NCBI GenBank assembly: GCA_003550325.1
Contig: QKWP01000421.1
Span: 173,921-237,920, forward strand
Origin: Gigaspora rosea
Lineage: Eukaryota; Glomeromycota; Glomeromycetes; Diversisporales; Gigasporaceae
Direction of reading: 5' to 3'
Length of the DNA stretch: 64,000 bases
A program made the translations under genes and the position numbers. Below the pieces are notes generated by a model, which was not told the DNA's origin, ran no database searches, and saw only the letters and a list, made by a program, of their open reading frames with translations. Below, piece by piece: positions 22,913-34,059 of this stretch; the first letter of the stretch is position 1; each line of letters opens with the position of its first letter.

Positions 22913-23109
22913 GGATACTAGAATCTTATTACCATTACTTATGTTATACAGGCTACATGTAGCCTACAGCTATATCTATATTAATTCTTTTACAAAAAAA
23001 TAAAATATTTTGTTACACCTAATCTTAAATTTTGCTTGGATATTCTAATAGTTTTGTGTAATATAGTGTAAAACACCATAGATGTATTTTAGTAAAACTC
23101 TTTTATTTT

Positions 23110-24720
23110 AATTCTATATAACTCCAAAATTAAAATAAAAAAATTTTTAGCAAATTTGATTAAATAGTTATTAAAATATTTTAATTTAAAAATTAAAAAA
23201 ATTTACTAAAAATGATTTGTCCCTTTTTTATTAACCATTCTATATATACAGTATCTAATATTTTTTAAAATACTGGTATGAATCATGCAATATTTATAGT
23301 ATTATTGCTAATATAAATTAAAAAAAACAAATAATAGAAATTCAAGCTTTTAAATTAAAAAAATAATATTGTACAATGCTGCAATTCAGATTCATTAGCA
23401 AACCGATAGCTCAATAGATAAATCGATAGAGCCATTAGATAAAATTTTTGATAGTTCTATTGATTTTCCTATTGAGCTATCAGTTTGCCAATATGGTCTC
23501 CTATTTGTGCCAAATATTTGTTTCAAATCAAATTCATATTAGAATATTGTGATACTAATTTGAACCTGATTTGTCTTATTTCAACCTATGGTATGTACTG
23601 TATTTATATGTATATCCAATATTTGGGGCACTACAGGGCACAACACACATTTATCATTACCTTTTTGGATTTTTTAAATTTTAAATCTGAAAATAAGCTA
23701 CCCCCTTTGTTAAATTTAAAGCCTCTATAAATAATTAATTCTGAAAATACAGAAATAAGCTACTCCCTATTTTTTTTACATTCAAAATTAGCTAAAAAAG
23801 GTAGCTTATTTTCAGAAACATATAGTAAACAATCATTTATGTGATTGATATTGTACTATATAGATAATCAAAACTCACTTCACTTTAGCTGATTTCCTCT
23901 TTGAAAAAAAAGTACAATGTTCAGAACCAACTCTTTGTGGATTTTTTTTGAAAGTGGCGTCTTGTGAAAATTGTTTGATCTACTAACCAAGCATTGTTAG
24001 ATCTAAAAAATAGTTGGCAGCATGCATGTTTGAAGTATGACAAGCCAACTCTACAGTCTTCTGTTTCTCTTCAACTGAATATAAGTTTCTTTGTTTTTTC
24101 ATATCCCAAACTTGAATTGCAAAAGTTTAAATAATGCTTTACAAAAGCTTTTTTCTACTAAAAAAATTAGCAGTATTTATATAAAGTGTCCTTGCTTGCA
24201 TGAAGACAATATATAAAAAAGGTCCAGATTTGTATAACTTTTATTTTTCCTCGCTGATAATTGTTTATTTTAATATAAAATATATATTTGAATTAAAAAA
24301 AAAAACTAGTCTTTAAGTTTTTAAAATAGTATGTGTATGTGTATATATGAGTATGCATATATAGTGTAGAAAAGCCCAGGTGGCAAATAAAATAGTGTGC
24401 ATATGTGCATGTGTATAATAAGAAAAAACCCAGGTATTCTGATTTTTATTTCTTTTTTGCTTATTAGTTATTTTTTTAGGCTGCTTTTTAACAATTATTT
24501 TTTTTATGTAATAAAAAAAAAAAAAGAAAAAAAATTAAGATAAAGTGATTTTTTTTTAAAGTAATATGCATGAATGCATATAATGTAGGGAAAAATCTCA
24601 GGTATCATGGTTTTTATTTATTTTTATTTTCTAGCCTATAGTACTGGTATTACAAAAATTTTAAAACAAATAAATAAAAAAATTTTTGCCAATTGAGCTA
24701 TTACTAGTATTACAGTACTG
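23110..24720. other. AT-rich region with small hairpins and imperfect repeats
   Basis: A 91-bp hairpin at 23399-23489 has 20-bp arms starting GCAAACCGATAGCTCAATA. At 23685-23825 there is a degraded AATAAGCTAC-type palindromic element. At 24350-24640 a block with GTGTATGTGC, AAAACCCAGGTATTCTG and GGTTTTTATTT-like pieces is present three times. No gene is supported. Confidence 0.45.
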
Positions 24721-25018
24721 GAAGCCTTCTTTAATTTCGATAGAGTAACAATCACACGGCTCCTGAGATCCCTTACTTTGGGCGTGAAGCAGTGTGCAAG
24801 AGGGAAGTATAGTTTCTTTTATGTTTGTAAGAAACTACAGATAATAGACAGTTTATTAATTTAACAAGAGGGCTATTCCAAGGTGTCTGTTCCTTAGAAA
24901 TCCCAAGAGTTTATTAATAATAAGAGAGGAGGATAATAAATATAAAGGTAAAGATAAAATACAATGTCTGGATCTATCTAAAACTAAGGGAAATAAAGTG
25001 GGTTTATATATCTATTGA

Positions 25019-25150
25019 GCTAAGCATCGCTAAGCATCGTTAAGCATCGCTAAGCGTCATTAAGCATCACTAAGTGTCGTTAAGCGTCGCTAAGCATCGT
25101 TAAGCATCGCTAAGCATCGTTAAGCATTGCTAAGTATCATTGAGTGTCAT
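25019..25150. repeat. 10-bp minisatellite, about 13 units
   Basis: TAAGCATCGC and TAAGCATCGT alternate with single-base variants. The alternation of final C and T gives a 20-bp higher-order period in several places. Three bases out of phase with codons, it has no sustained frame. From 24720 to 25018 nothing is recognised. Confidence 0.85.
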
Positions 25151-25384
25151 CAATTTCGCTTATCACTATTACTAAATACAGTTATTACAAAATTTCCTTA
25201 TTAAGTTCTAATTTCTTAACTAATTTCTACCAAAATTAACTACAACTTATTCTATAACACTAGTATTTAAAAGTAGCATATTTACTGATATAAAAAAAAA
25301 TATGCATGTATGTTTGAATAACAGATATATAAGATAAAAAGATAAACCTAAAATAAATATTAAATTTTACTTAATTAGTTTTTA

Positions 25385-25515
25385 TATCTAAAAATAAGCT
25401 ACTTTTTTTGTTAAAACTTAAATTATCTAAAAATAGTAAATATTCAAAAATAAGCTACTTTTTATTTTTTGTAATCAAAATTTGCCAAAAAAGATAGCTT
25501 ATTTTTAGCAACATA
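25385..25515. repeat. AATAAGCTAC-type palindromic element, degraded
   Basis: AAAAATAAGCTACTTTTT occurs twice and its inverse once, ending CATACGGTAAAA. This is one of at least six places in the window with the same pair of ends, the best preserved being at 29579-29894. The flanking 25516-25976 is AT-rich without recognisable genes. Confidence 0.5.
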
Positions 25516-25976
25516 CGGTAAAATTTTTAAACAAATATATAAATTTACTATAAACTTTGAGTTAAAATCCTATTTAACTTAACTAATTTACTTTAAATTA
25601 AATTAAATTTTTTTGGAATATAGAGCAAGAGGAGAAAAAAAAAGTACAGCTGGTACCACCTAAAGCCAACAACTTTTTATATATAGGCACTAATTTTTTA
25701 GCTGCAGTGTAATATAATTGACCAATAAAAATACAGAAAAATTTAATATAATTTTAAATTTATTAACAAATTTGAAAATTTTGAAATTTTGTTATGTTTT
25801 TTTATATATAATGACAAATTTTTAAACTATATATAACTTTAAATTAATATAAACTTCTTAAAATAAATTTTATGAAGTTTAATAGGCTTCACACCTTTGT
25901 GTTATGGTTATATATCACATGGCACATCAGAAGAAGTTTTTGGGTTCAGATTAGGGTTGGGGCACGGTGTCCCAGG

Positions 25977-26045
25977 GCATGCCTTAGGGGCATGCCCCTT
26001 TGTGCATGCCGGGGGCATGCCTTTGAGCCAAAAGGCATGCCCCTA
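25977..26045. repeat. GC-rich cluster of GGGCATGCC palindromes
   Basis: Within about 70 bp, GGCATGCC or GGGCATGCCCC-type palindromes occur five times, including a perfect AGGGGCATGCCCCT. The local GC content is far above the surroundings. Short open frames crossing it on both strands are compositional by-products. The function is unknown; it could be a protein-binding cluster or a GC-rich hairpin repeat. Confidence 0.7.
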
Positions 26046-26343
26046 TCATATGATTATAAATCTGAATTATGTGAATTAGTATGCATTGATTGGCCAATTT
26101 TTGTGAATTTGGTAATACAAAATCTGATTGGCTAATAGAAATAAATTCAAACCATATTTTATTAATTCTGATAACTATTATCATTGTGCATCTGGTTAAA
26201 AAAAAAACTTGAATTTTTTATCAATCAATATATATTTAATAACAAAATAAATAATGAATAACATAAATAAATTAAAAATTGTTAACTATCAATAAAGTAA
26301 GGAATCTGTTATATAGTGCACCATGCACTCAGTGCACCCCTTT

Positions 26344-26535
26344 GGTAACCCCTATTATGTTACTAAGCAAAAATACTTATCTCACAATTTTACTAGGGTA
26401 ACCCCTGTTGTGTTACTAAGCAAAAATGCTTCTCTGCAATTTTACTCTAAATCCAATCCTAATCCTAATCCTAATTCTAATCCTAACCCTAATCCTAATT
26501 CTAACCCTAATTCCACCCCTAACCCTAACCTTTAA
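26344..26535. repeat. Duplicated 53-bp unit followed by a telomere-like tract
   Basis: GGTAACCCCTATTATGTTAC followed by TAAGCAAAAAT and CAATTTTACT occurs twice in tandem (26344-26396 and 26398-26447). It runs into CCTAATCCTAATTCTAACCC-type degenerate repeats to 26535. An open frame rich in Leu/Ile or Asn/Pro here is simply the translation of the 6-bp repeat. Confidence 0.7.
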
Positions 26536-26544
26536 CTTTTATTA

Positions 26545-26690
26545 CCATATATTCCCGAAAATAAGCTATCTTTTTTTGGATGATTTTAGGCCCAAAAAAA
26601 CTGAGAGTAGCTTATTTTCGGGTTATACAAGTTTTTAAGAAATTTATACTTAACGGTGGGGTAGCTTATTATTGGGTATTATTTTTTAAA
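26545..26690. mobile_element. AATAAGCTAC-type palindromic MITE
   Basis: TACCATATATTCCCGAAAAT leads into AAGCTATCTTTTT, with the inverse GTAGCTTATTTTCGGG close by and a second inverse copy near 26660. The ends match the TA-flanked element at 29579-29894. It is probably a non-autonomous Tc1/mariner- or pogo-class element. From 26691 to 27766 there is AT-rich DNA with poly-T/poly-A runs and no gene. Confidence 0.55.
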
Positions 26691-27766
26691 AAAAAATTTA
26701 AGTGCACAACCTTTTTCTTTCACAGTTTTAACTCAGTTACTAATCAATTTTTATCGGTAATAGTAAATAATTAGCTAAAAAATTCGTATATGATAGTTGT
26801 TAGAATTATACCATATAAATATTTATGTCGTGTATCAAAGCTGATAGCCTTTTTGGGTTATAAATGAACTGATTAAACTAGATTGAGGTGAGTACCATAC
26901 GTACTAAACATTTAAGTTTCACATAAGCACGTTATAGCATATGTTAAACAATTCTCATGCTTACCCATTATTCTCACGATAGCAAAATATTGAAATGGCT
27001 GAGGTTTTTATATTATCTGTTATTACTCTTCTGAACTTTTATGATAGCATGTTCAAAATTGAAAACATGTTCTCAAACTTTGTTTTCTTTTTTTTTTAGA
27101 AACCTCGATGCTTTTTATCCTCCCAATAGTCACAATGGTTGATTCTATTTTTGTCTTTTTTCATTTATAAATCAACTTACTGGTAAAACCCGATGTATAG
27201 ATTCTAGCCCACCTTTATTCATTCAGATTCGAATACTATTCGCCTTAAAGAAATTTTTAATAACAAATAAAAAAAAATCCTCACTGGCTAAGCACAGTAT
27301 TAAAAAAAAAACTATAATCCAAACCTATAATATTATCGGTACTCTTTTTTTTTTTTTTCTAAAAAAAATTTTTTTTTCTTTTTTAAAAAACTACCCGATA
27401 CGAGATACCAAACTTTTGGACTAACCCGGCTACCAACCGTTCAGCCAAGCCAACAATATTACCTGATTTAATTTTGTTTGGAGAAAAAAAAATTACTATG
27501 AACATGCAAAGAAATTCATATATCTTTGAAGAAAAATGTAAAAGAGTCGAATTAGCCCTTCATACTTCAAATTCGCATGCAGCACAACTTTATTCTCTGA
27601 TTAGTGTTTCGATTCTACTTTAAAAAAGCTATCTGGGATTGAATTCGGATTGCTTCAATGTATTTAGTTATGATTTGGATTTTAATTCGGATTAGTAATT
27701 TTGAATCAATTCGAATTCGAATATAAAAATTCTTTTGCCTTATGCTATTAACGTACATATGTGTTA

Positions 27767-28344
27767 CACTAGGATGCTACGTTAACTAAGTAAATCAAAA
27801 CTATGTATGGTATTATATAAAAATTTATTATAGAATTTTTTTGTAGAACAATTGGTCATGATAGTGATACAGTATCAAATTTTATAATCAAAATCGATGC
27901 TATATAATTTATATACAAAATGACAAAAATAGATGCACAGCTCTAAATTTAACATAGTTCAAAATAATACTTTGCGAAAATAAATAATAAGTCTCTATGA
28001 GAAAAGTTACGAAGCCATTTTTTATATTTAAATAAAAAAAAAGCAATATTATTAAAAAACTAAAGAATATTTAAATATTCTATTTGGAGCCAATGTTTCA
28101 TAATATTTAGAAAAAAATACTTCGTAACTCTGTAAATGTATTGCACTAGAACCAATTATTTTTTGATAGAGAAAGAAATTTGAATTGTGTATCTAAAAGA
28201 AGTTTGGATATTTTTATATTAAATTTATATGATATCATATATTTTGAATCAATGCGGACATCAAATTTTAATTTAAATCTGATAATGAAATATTAAGATG
28301 ATCTGATATGGATTTGATTTACTTAGTTGACGTAGACCCCAGTG
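27767..28344. mobile_element. CACTA-like element (578 bp) with TTA duplication
   Basis: The ends are CACTAGGATGCTACGTTAAC and, inverted, CACTGGGGTCTACGTCAAC, continuing through TAAGTAAATC. TTA is repeated directly outside (27764-27766 and 28345-28347). CACT termini and a 3-bp duplication are the CACTA (EnSpm) signature; PIF/Harbinger also duplicates three bases. The interior is AT-rich and non-coding, so it is non-autonomous. Confidence 0.6.
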
Positions 28345-28688
28345 TTATACATAAAATACACCTATAAATAAAATGACAGTCGTTAGCATTATGTGCTAAT
28401 TTTTTTTACACTTTATAAAAGCGTCGTATCAAATAAAAATTTTCTGTAAATGTTCTTTTCGTAATGACAAAATGATGCATATTTGTTAAAACTAACGTTT
28501 GGTAACTCTCATAAATTCAACAGTGCCTAATAAATACACTTGCACAATTAATTAAATAAGTGACCGGATAGAATTTTTTTTTTGCTTGTGCCGAAATAAT
28601 ATATAAGCACAAAACTTAATAAGTTAATTATTTTTTTTTGAGATGCAATTTATTTCATCCAATCAGAAGTGGTGAGAGGAATTAGAAC

Positions 28689-28880
28689 AGGGCCCCGAAG
28701 AACTCTGATACAACTTAGATGATTTTAAAAAAGGAAATTTTGCATAGAAATTTATTAAACGTTGCATTTTTATATAGTAAATTTTCAAATTTTGTTATAT
28801 TTTATACATCTATTTGACTAAAATACTGCTAAAATTATACAAACACAAATCTAAGTTGTATCAGAGTTCTTTGGGGTCCT
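28689..28880. mobile_element. hAT-type MITE (192 bp)
   Basis: The termini AGGGCCCCGAAGAACTCTGA and, inverted, AGGACCCCAAAGAACTCTGA continue through TACAACTTAGAT, giving about 32 bp with two mismatches. ATTAGAAC is duplicated on both sides (28681-28688 and 28881-28888). The compact size and clean ends suggest a moderately recent insertion. Confidence 0.88.
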
Positions 28881-29578
28881 ATTAGAACTCTCTAACATTA
28901 TTCATTCATTTTTTTTATTTGAATTATGGTATGTATTAAGATCAAAACTAACTGTCTTTTATTTTTAAGAAATTTAAAGTATTTTAATAAAATTTATTCA
29001 ATGTTATTCTTCGTTCCATTCTGGCGCAAAGACTGCCATTTTGTTTATGTTTCTTTTCAAAAATAGTATTTGCCCTACTAAAGTTGTGTCCAGGTTTATT
29101 CATTTAGAGCTAATAAGATTACCGGCGTCTGAAAATAGCCTTTCGCTTGATACGGATATAGCCGGTATTGCAAAATACTTCCGAGCATTTTGGCAAGTTT
29201 GGAAAATTTTTGAAATTGTATTTTCCACCAAGATAGGGGGTCCTCAGTATCCAGTGCTTTCGGCAATGATAAATAATTTAAAATTTCATCAGAAGGTTGT
29301 TGATTGGACAGCAACCTATCCTTTATTTCTTTTCATCTGGCGTTGTTGGTGATATTCTTTGTACAAACGTGCTGAAGATCCTGGGGTAGATGAGATTGGA
29401 TTGGTAGGTGGTTTGGATTCAAATACTAGTTCTTTTATTTCATCATATTCGGCACGAAGTTTTTGAATAGATTGTTGTTTTTCAGAGTCATTATCTAAAA
29501 AATCAAGATCTTTGTAACAGAGATCTAACAGAGCTGCCATCAAGCCAAGATCACTTCGATCGTTCCAATAGTAAATTA

Positions 29579-29894
29579 CCATATATTCCTGAAAATAAGC
29601 ACCCTTTTTTGGCCAAAAAATTACATGAAAAAAACGAAGGGTTGCTTATTTTTGAAATATTAAGTTTTTTGAAAAAATTGAAAAACATACTAATAAAAAG
29701 TTGTCCAAATGCCACCAAATTTTTACTATAGGTATATTTTTATGCACTAAACAACTTTACTTAATTGATCTTTTGAAGTTTACTTAGTAAAAAAAAGTTT
29801 TATATGTAGCAACTGCTAACGCATTTTTTGAGATTTTTGAAAAAAACAGGGAAATTGCTTATTTTAGGGGGTTGCTTATTTTCGGTATATACGG
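29579..29894. mobile_element. TA-flanked palindromic MITE inside the broken hAT
   Basis: The ends CCATATATTCCTGAAAATAA and, inverted, CCGTATATACCGAAAATAAG are directly flanked by TA (29577-29578 and 29895-29896). Removing one TA plus the element joins the hAT frame on the minus strand as IYGIL-IYYWNDRSDLG, which matches the expected hAT order. The element is therefore a clean insertion into a coding region, of Tc1/mariner or pogo type. Confidence 0.85.
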
Positions 29895-30870
29895 TAATAT
29901 GCCGTAGATGCTTTCCTTCACTTTTTCTAAAATACCTATAGTATTTAATGGGGTTTTAATCAAAATCCTTTTTTTAGTAATGTTGCTAACAATTTCTTTT
30001 TCGTCAAAATTAATAGGTTGGATTTCTTCATCTTCCAATCCAAAGACTGTATCTTCATCCAAAAACAAGTCATTATTCGATGGTGTTTCAGTTGCTAAAT
30101 CAAAGATTATTTCATTAATAGTTGGGACGACTTTACTTAATGTTACATAGGTATTTTCTAAGAATTCCAATGTTGCTTCTTCGAATGGTATCAACAAATC
30201 AATAAGTTGGTCCAGAAGTTCACATTCATTATGCGAAAGAAAAATCTTTCTTAATTTATTACCGTCTTTTTTAATATCCTGATCGACTGAAGTATATAAA
30301 TCGGTTTGAAGCTGAATAATAGCATCCTTTAAAAAAAAAAGACGATCCCAGGTGTAATACATTGAGTTCCAACGTGTAGACACATCTTGAATACAACGAA
30401 CTACATCTGTATAACCAAGTTTTACTTGTATCCTTTCCAATCGTTCTATTTGTTTTTGATATTGAAAAAACTGAATTAATCTTCTTGCACGTGCAACTAG
30501 AACTTCTGCTAGAGCTAATCCTTTTCCAACTGCCAATTAAAGAGTATGAGCCATACATGGAAGACATTTAATTGTTTCACATCCATCCTTTCAGTTTAAC
30601 AAGGGAAAAGTTGAAACCATGTTTGTACCATTATTAGTAGTAATTGATGTTATACGATGTTCAAGTTTCCAAGCCTTAATACATTTATTAAGCTCTTCGC
30701 AATAACTTTACTACTATGTGTGCAAGGGAATGTATTTATTTACTAGCATTACATTTAAAATTGGACATAATCCAGGTTGCTGTAACCCCCCAAATACCCG
30801 TGCTTTGCTCTACTAGACCAGAAATCAATTGTAAGAAAAACATTTTCAGCTGTTTGGATAAGAAGATTTA

Positions 30871-31210
30871 CAGTCAACACTCCATAAATGCAACTTGTAG
30901 GATCAAGCCTACAACGTGCATTTAGGGAAGTTTGCATTTAGAGAGAGCTAATTAAATTGCAGCTTTAAAAATTAGATCATCAAGTTTGTGTAACTTCTAC
31001 CAAAACTATATAAACTATCTTAAATACTAAAATTTGATTGGCTACGTGCATTTAGAGAGGTTAGTGTAATATAAAATGTTATTCAAGAGAATATGTATTT
31101 ACAGAATATAGAACGTGCATTTAGCACTAATAACATCTTATGGAATAGAAAAAAACGTGTATTTAGAGAGGTATTGCATTTATAGAGGTTGATTTATGGA
31201 GGTCTGACTG
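30871..31210. mobile_element. pogo/Tigger-like MITE inside the broken hAT
   Basis: The ends CAGTCAACACTCCATAAATG and, inverted, CAGTCAGACCTCCATAAATC are flanked by TA (30869-30870 and 31211-31212). GTGCATTTAGAGAGGT-type motifs recur inside in several copies. Taking it out leaves the hAT frame reading NHENLL-NLLIQTAENVF, in frame. CAGT-CTCC termini with TA duplication fit the pogo/Tigger group. Confidence 0.85.
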
Positions 31211-31501
31211 TAGTAAGTTTTCGTGATTATATTTGTAACTTTTAACTATTATCGTTCTAATTTTTTGTTCTCCTGGAATAGAAAAAGAAGGATCAAATTT
31301 TGTTATTTTTTCTCTGTAGGCTTCGTTAGTGACTGTTAAAAGAGGCTGATTAGAAAGTAGCATCTATTTAAGAAGTGTTTCTTCGTATCATTTTTGAATA
31401 TAAGGAGGATGGGGACAAGCTTTTTGAACGAAATCTGTAATTTTGAAATTCTATGGCTAAAAATTAATAGTATTTATAAATCAATTAGTATTTTATAAAA
31501 T

Positions 31502-32373
31502 CAGTACAGTAGTATAAGCGTATATCAGTGAACAGATTAATATCAGTCGGGAATATATGGGCTGCAATTGTGATTCATATATCTTTGATAGATATTTAAT
31601 CTGATCACTAATATATGCTCATATTACTGTACTGATATTTTTTTCTATTTATACAATAACGGTATTAATGTCCAGTTGTTGTTATATACCACTATACCAA
31701 AACTTTGATCATATTTAGTTTTAAAATTCTTATTAGACGGAGCTGATATTATAATCAGCTCCGTCTAATAAGAATTTTAAACCTCAGCTATACGACTATG
31801 ATCAATATAGTAGCAGAAACGTAATAAATATATATTATCCGGCAGCTTTTTATGATTCATCTACCAAATAAATTAATTATTTGGTATAAACTATTTAGTT
31901 GCCGAATAATAAAATTGTTATTAGGCAGACTATCGTTAGATTGTTTTTGGTTTTTGAACGAAAATATTAAGCATTGGAGGATTGGGATGTGGATTTGGGA
32001 TGTGGATTTGTTAAGTAAAGGCAAAAAAAACTAAATGATATTACAAAGTCATTTGTAGAGATGGTAAAGCAAGAACTTTTGTTAGAGCTTTGCATGTGTT
32101 GTATAAAAAAGATGGAAGATAACCGAAATTTTTATCTGTATGAGCTGAAAGAAAAAAAAGAGCAAGAGGATTTAAAAACTTTTGGCTATGAGAACTATAT
32201 TGACAAAAAAAAAACTTAGAAAATAAAAGATAACTTAATTACTTGGACCTCTAAAATTAATTGATGTTCTACAAGCTGCCTTTTTGGTTTTTTATTCTTA
32301 TGTTAAAAGATTTAAGATCAGCCTAAGAAGTTGAATTCCTTTGGAATTCAATTTCTTAGTCTGATCTTAAATC
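31502..32373. repeat. Three palindromes and an unassigned insert between hAT exons
   Basis: A 133-bp element at 31502-31634 has about 40-bp inverted ends starting CAGTACAGTAGTATAAGCG. A nearly perfect 60-bp palindrome at 31721-31780 starts TTAAAATTCTTATTAGACGG. A 65-bp palindrome at 32309-32373 starts GATTTAAGATCAGCCTAAG. Between them, plus-strand 31980-32218 reads as a charged peptide (ELLLELCMCC, NRNFYLYELKEKKEQED) that I cannot assign; it may be a fragment of an inserted gene. Confidence 0.5.
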
Positions 32374-32940
32374 CTTAACCAAATAAACTGGCAGTGCCTG
32401 CCTAATAACTATTAAGTATTATTCTATTTATATAATACCTTTTTTAAATCTACATTATCTTGTGAAGTGATTTCATGTTCATCTCTAAGGTGCATAATAA
32501 GATTGCCCATTGAACTTTCCATATTTTTGTATTTTTGATTACATTTTTTTCCATTTTCATTCATGATATTACAGACTCGTGTCTCTTTACCGTTATCATC
32601 AACTACTTTATCAAAGTATTCATGGGTTAACGACGCTTGTACCATCTTTTAGTCACAGGTTTGTTAACTAAAAATAAAAAAAATAGAATTATTATTCCAA
32701 AATCTTAGCTTTATTATTAACAATAATTTAATACCTTATTCCTTGTTTTTTAAAGATGTAGGAGGATGAGCTGTTGTCTAAATGCTAGACGTATCAGTTG
32801 TTGGTAAATAAAGAGTTTTAGTTGAAGTAACTGAACTTTCTGTAATTTCTGAATTAATATCGTTATCGTTATAATATTCGTTATCTTCCATCATCTCACG
32901 ATAATATTCCAAATCATTATCCATTATTTTTAAGGTTTCA

Positions 32941-34059
32941 ATTGTGACTTATATCTAATAAATTCAAATGCTTGGTTTTCACAAGAGAACCTATTTATCT
33001 GACTAACATGCAATGAATTGTAATACATTTATTTGTAAGTTTTATCAACTCCCTTTATTCATTGATATTTACAAACCGGTCAATCTAGTTTATTACTAAT
33101 AATTTTTTTTTACATTTTTTTTAACCCCTAGAAATTTGAAGCTAGACCAATTCTATCTGATCTATGCCTAATTTTGGCGTAATTACTTATTTAATTTTTT
33201 ACTTTATTATTTAAGGTTTGAAAGTTAAAGAACAACGATCTTGATTAGAATTATGGAATTACAAGGACAGTGGTTATTATAATTATTTTATAGTGATGTG
33301 TTTGTTTTTTTTCCTAATACATTTATACTAACGATAAAAATAATTTCAATATTTCAAGCATATACTTGGTGGTCTTGAACAGTCTATTAATATAAACCAT
33401 GCAATTAAATAGTTTAGTTTTTTTTCTTTAAGGCTTATCTAATTTCGTTGAGGTTAACTCTCACTAAAGTTTATTTGGGTTTATATATCGATTTGTATTT
33501 TTTTAGAAGTTTATTTGAATAAAAAAATCGAGTTTTTGGTCAGTTTTTTTAGCATTTAATTTATATGCATAACCCTGATAAGAAATCAAAAAGCCACCAA
33601 GCAGATAAATTTTTATCAATAAATTTTGATTTGCCAAGATTAGCACTATTTTATTGCTAAATATTGTTCTTGTTTTTATAAACGCATTGAAGTTAATTTT
33701 TAATATGTAGTGCATGTCTAGTTAATCTCAATTTAGAATTTTCAAGCAAGTTAATAGCTTGAATCTAGAATATAATATTGGATCAGGCGATTTGCTTAAG
33801 AATTTTATTATGCCTTATTTAGCAAAGCCTGATTTTCATTTACGTTACTCATATATATATCTAGGATTAGGATCTGTATAATTCTTAATCCTTAATCCGA
33901 CAATTATTAAGAATATATCCGTTAAAATTTACAAATTAGGATATCCGCATTTAATCTGAATTATCGGATCAATCCGAATTGTCAGATTACAGATCGAAAC
34001 ACTACTCTGAATTTAACAATGGTTGGCCGCTAGGTTAAAGCATTATCGCAAGTTCTTTT
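32941..34059. other. AT-rich spacer with one possible inverted-repeat element
   Basis: At about 33860-34000, AGGATCTGTATAATTCTTAA and TTAATCCGACAATT face AATTGTCAGATTACAGATC in inverted orientation, suggesting a degraded small TIR element. Otherwise the region is AT-rich with short runs of T and A and no supported gene. Confidence 0.35.

Larger units (their letters stand above)
15940..23108 (-). mobile_element. Decayed MULE with long terminal inverted repeats
   Basis: About 105 bp at 15940-16043 (containing GAGTTTTACTAAAA, AAAACTATTAGAATA and AAAATTTAAGATCAGGTGTAA) recur inverted at 23002-23108 at roughly 80% identity by eye. A further arm pair, TACATGTAGCCTGTATAACA, lies at about 17430 and inverted at 22940-22965, beyond an insertion on the left. 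Long TIRs enclosing FAR1-like transposase remnants fit a Mutator-like element. I could not define a 9-bp target duplication, so the outer ends are approximate. Several smaller elements have inserted inside. Confidence 0.5.
29000..32940 (-). pseudogene. Second hAT element: broken BED-type transposase
   Basis: Minus-strand pieces keep the family order. The acidic N-terminus is at 32760-32935. A BED finger is at 32424-32645 (CNIMNENGKKC, then HLRDEH), with a likely intron between them. Then come QPLLTVTNEAYREK (31163-31363), LTIDFWSSRAKHGYLG with the first Asp (about 30755-30860), VSTRWNSMYYTWDRL and a long helical region (29859-30536), YYWNDRSDLGLMAALLDL (29316-29582), and a dimerisation remnant with SERLFSDAGNL (about 29020-29300). 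Two TA-flanked MITEs and other inserts interrupt it. Frameshifts and stops occur elsewhere, for example between 29582 and 29314. It differs in sequence from the intact transposase at 12635-14704, so it belongs to another hAT lineage. The TIRs were not found. Confidence 0.85.

Noticed and set aside
26448-26535. A true telomere or chromosome end
   Set aside because: The CCTAA repeats are short, degenerate and interspersed, as at several other internal positions, many inside MITEs.
26323-26638. Asn/Pro-rich and Leu/Ile-rich overlapping frames
   Set aside because: Both are readings of the degenerate CCTAAT hexamer tract.
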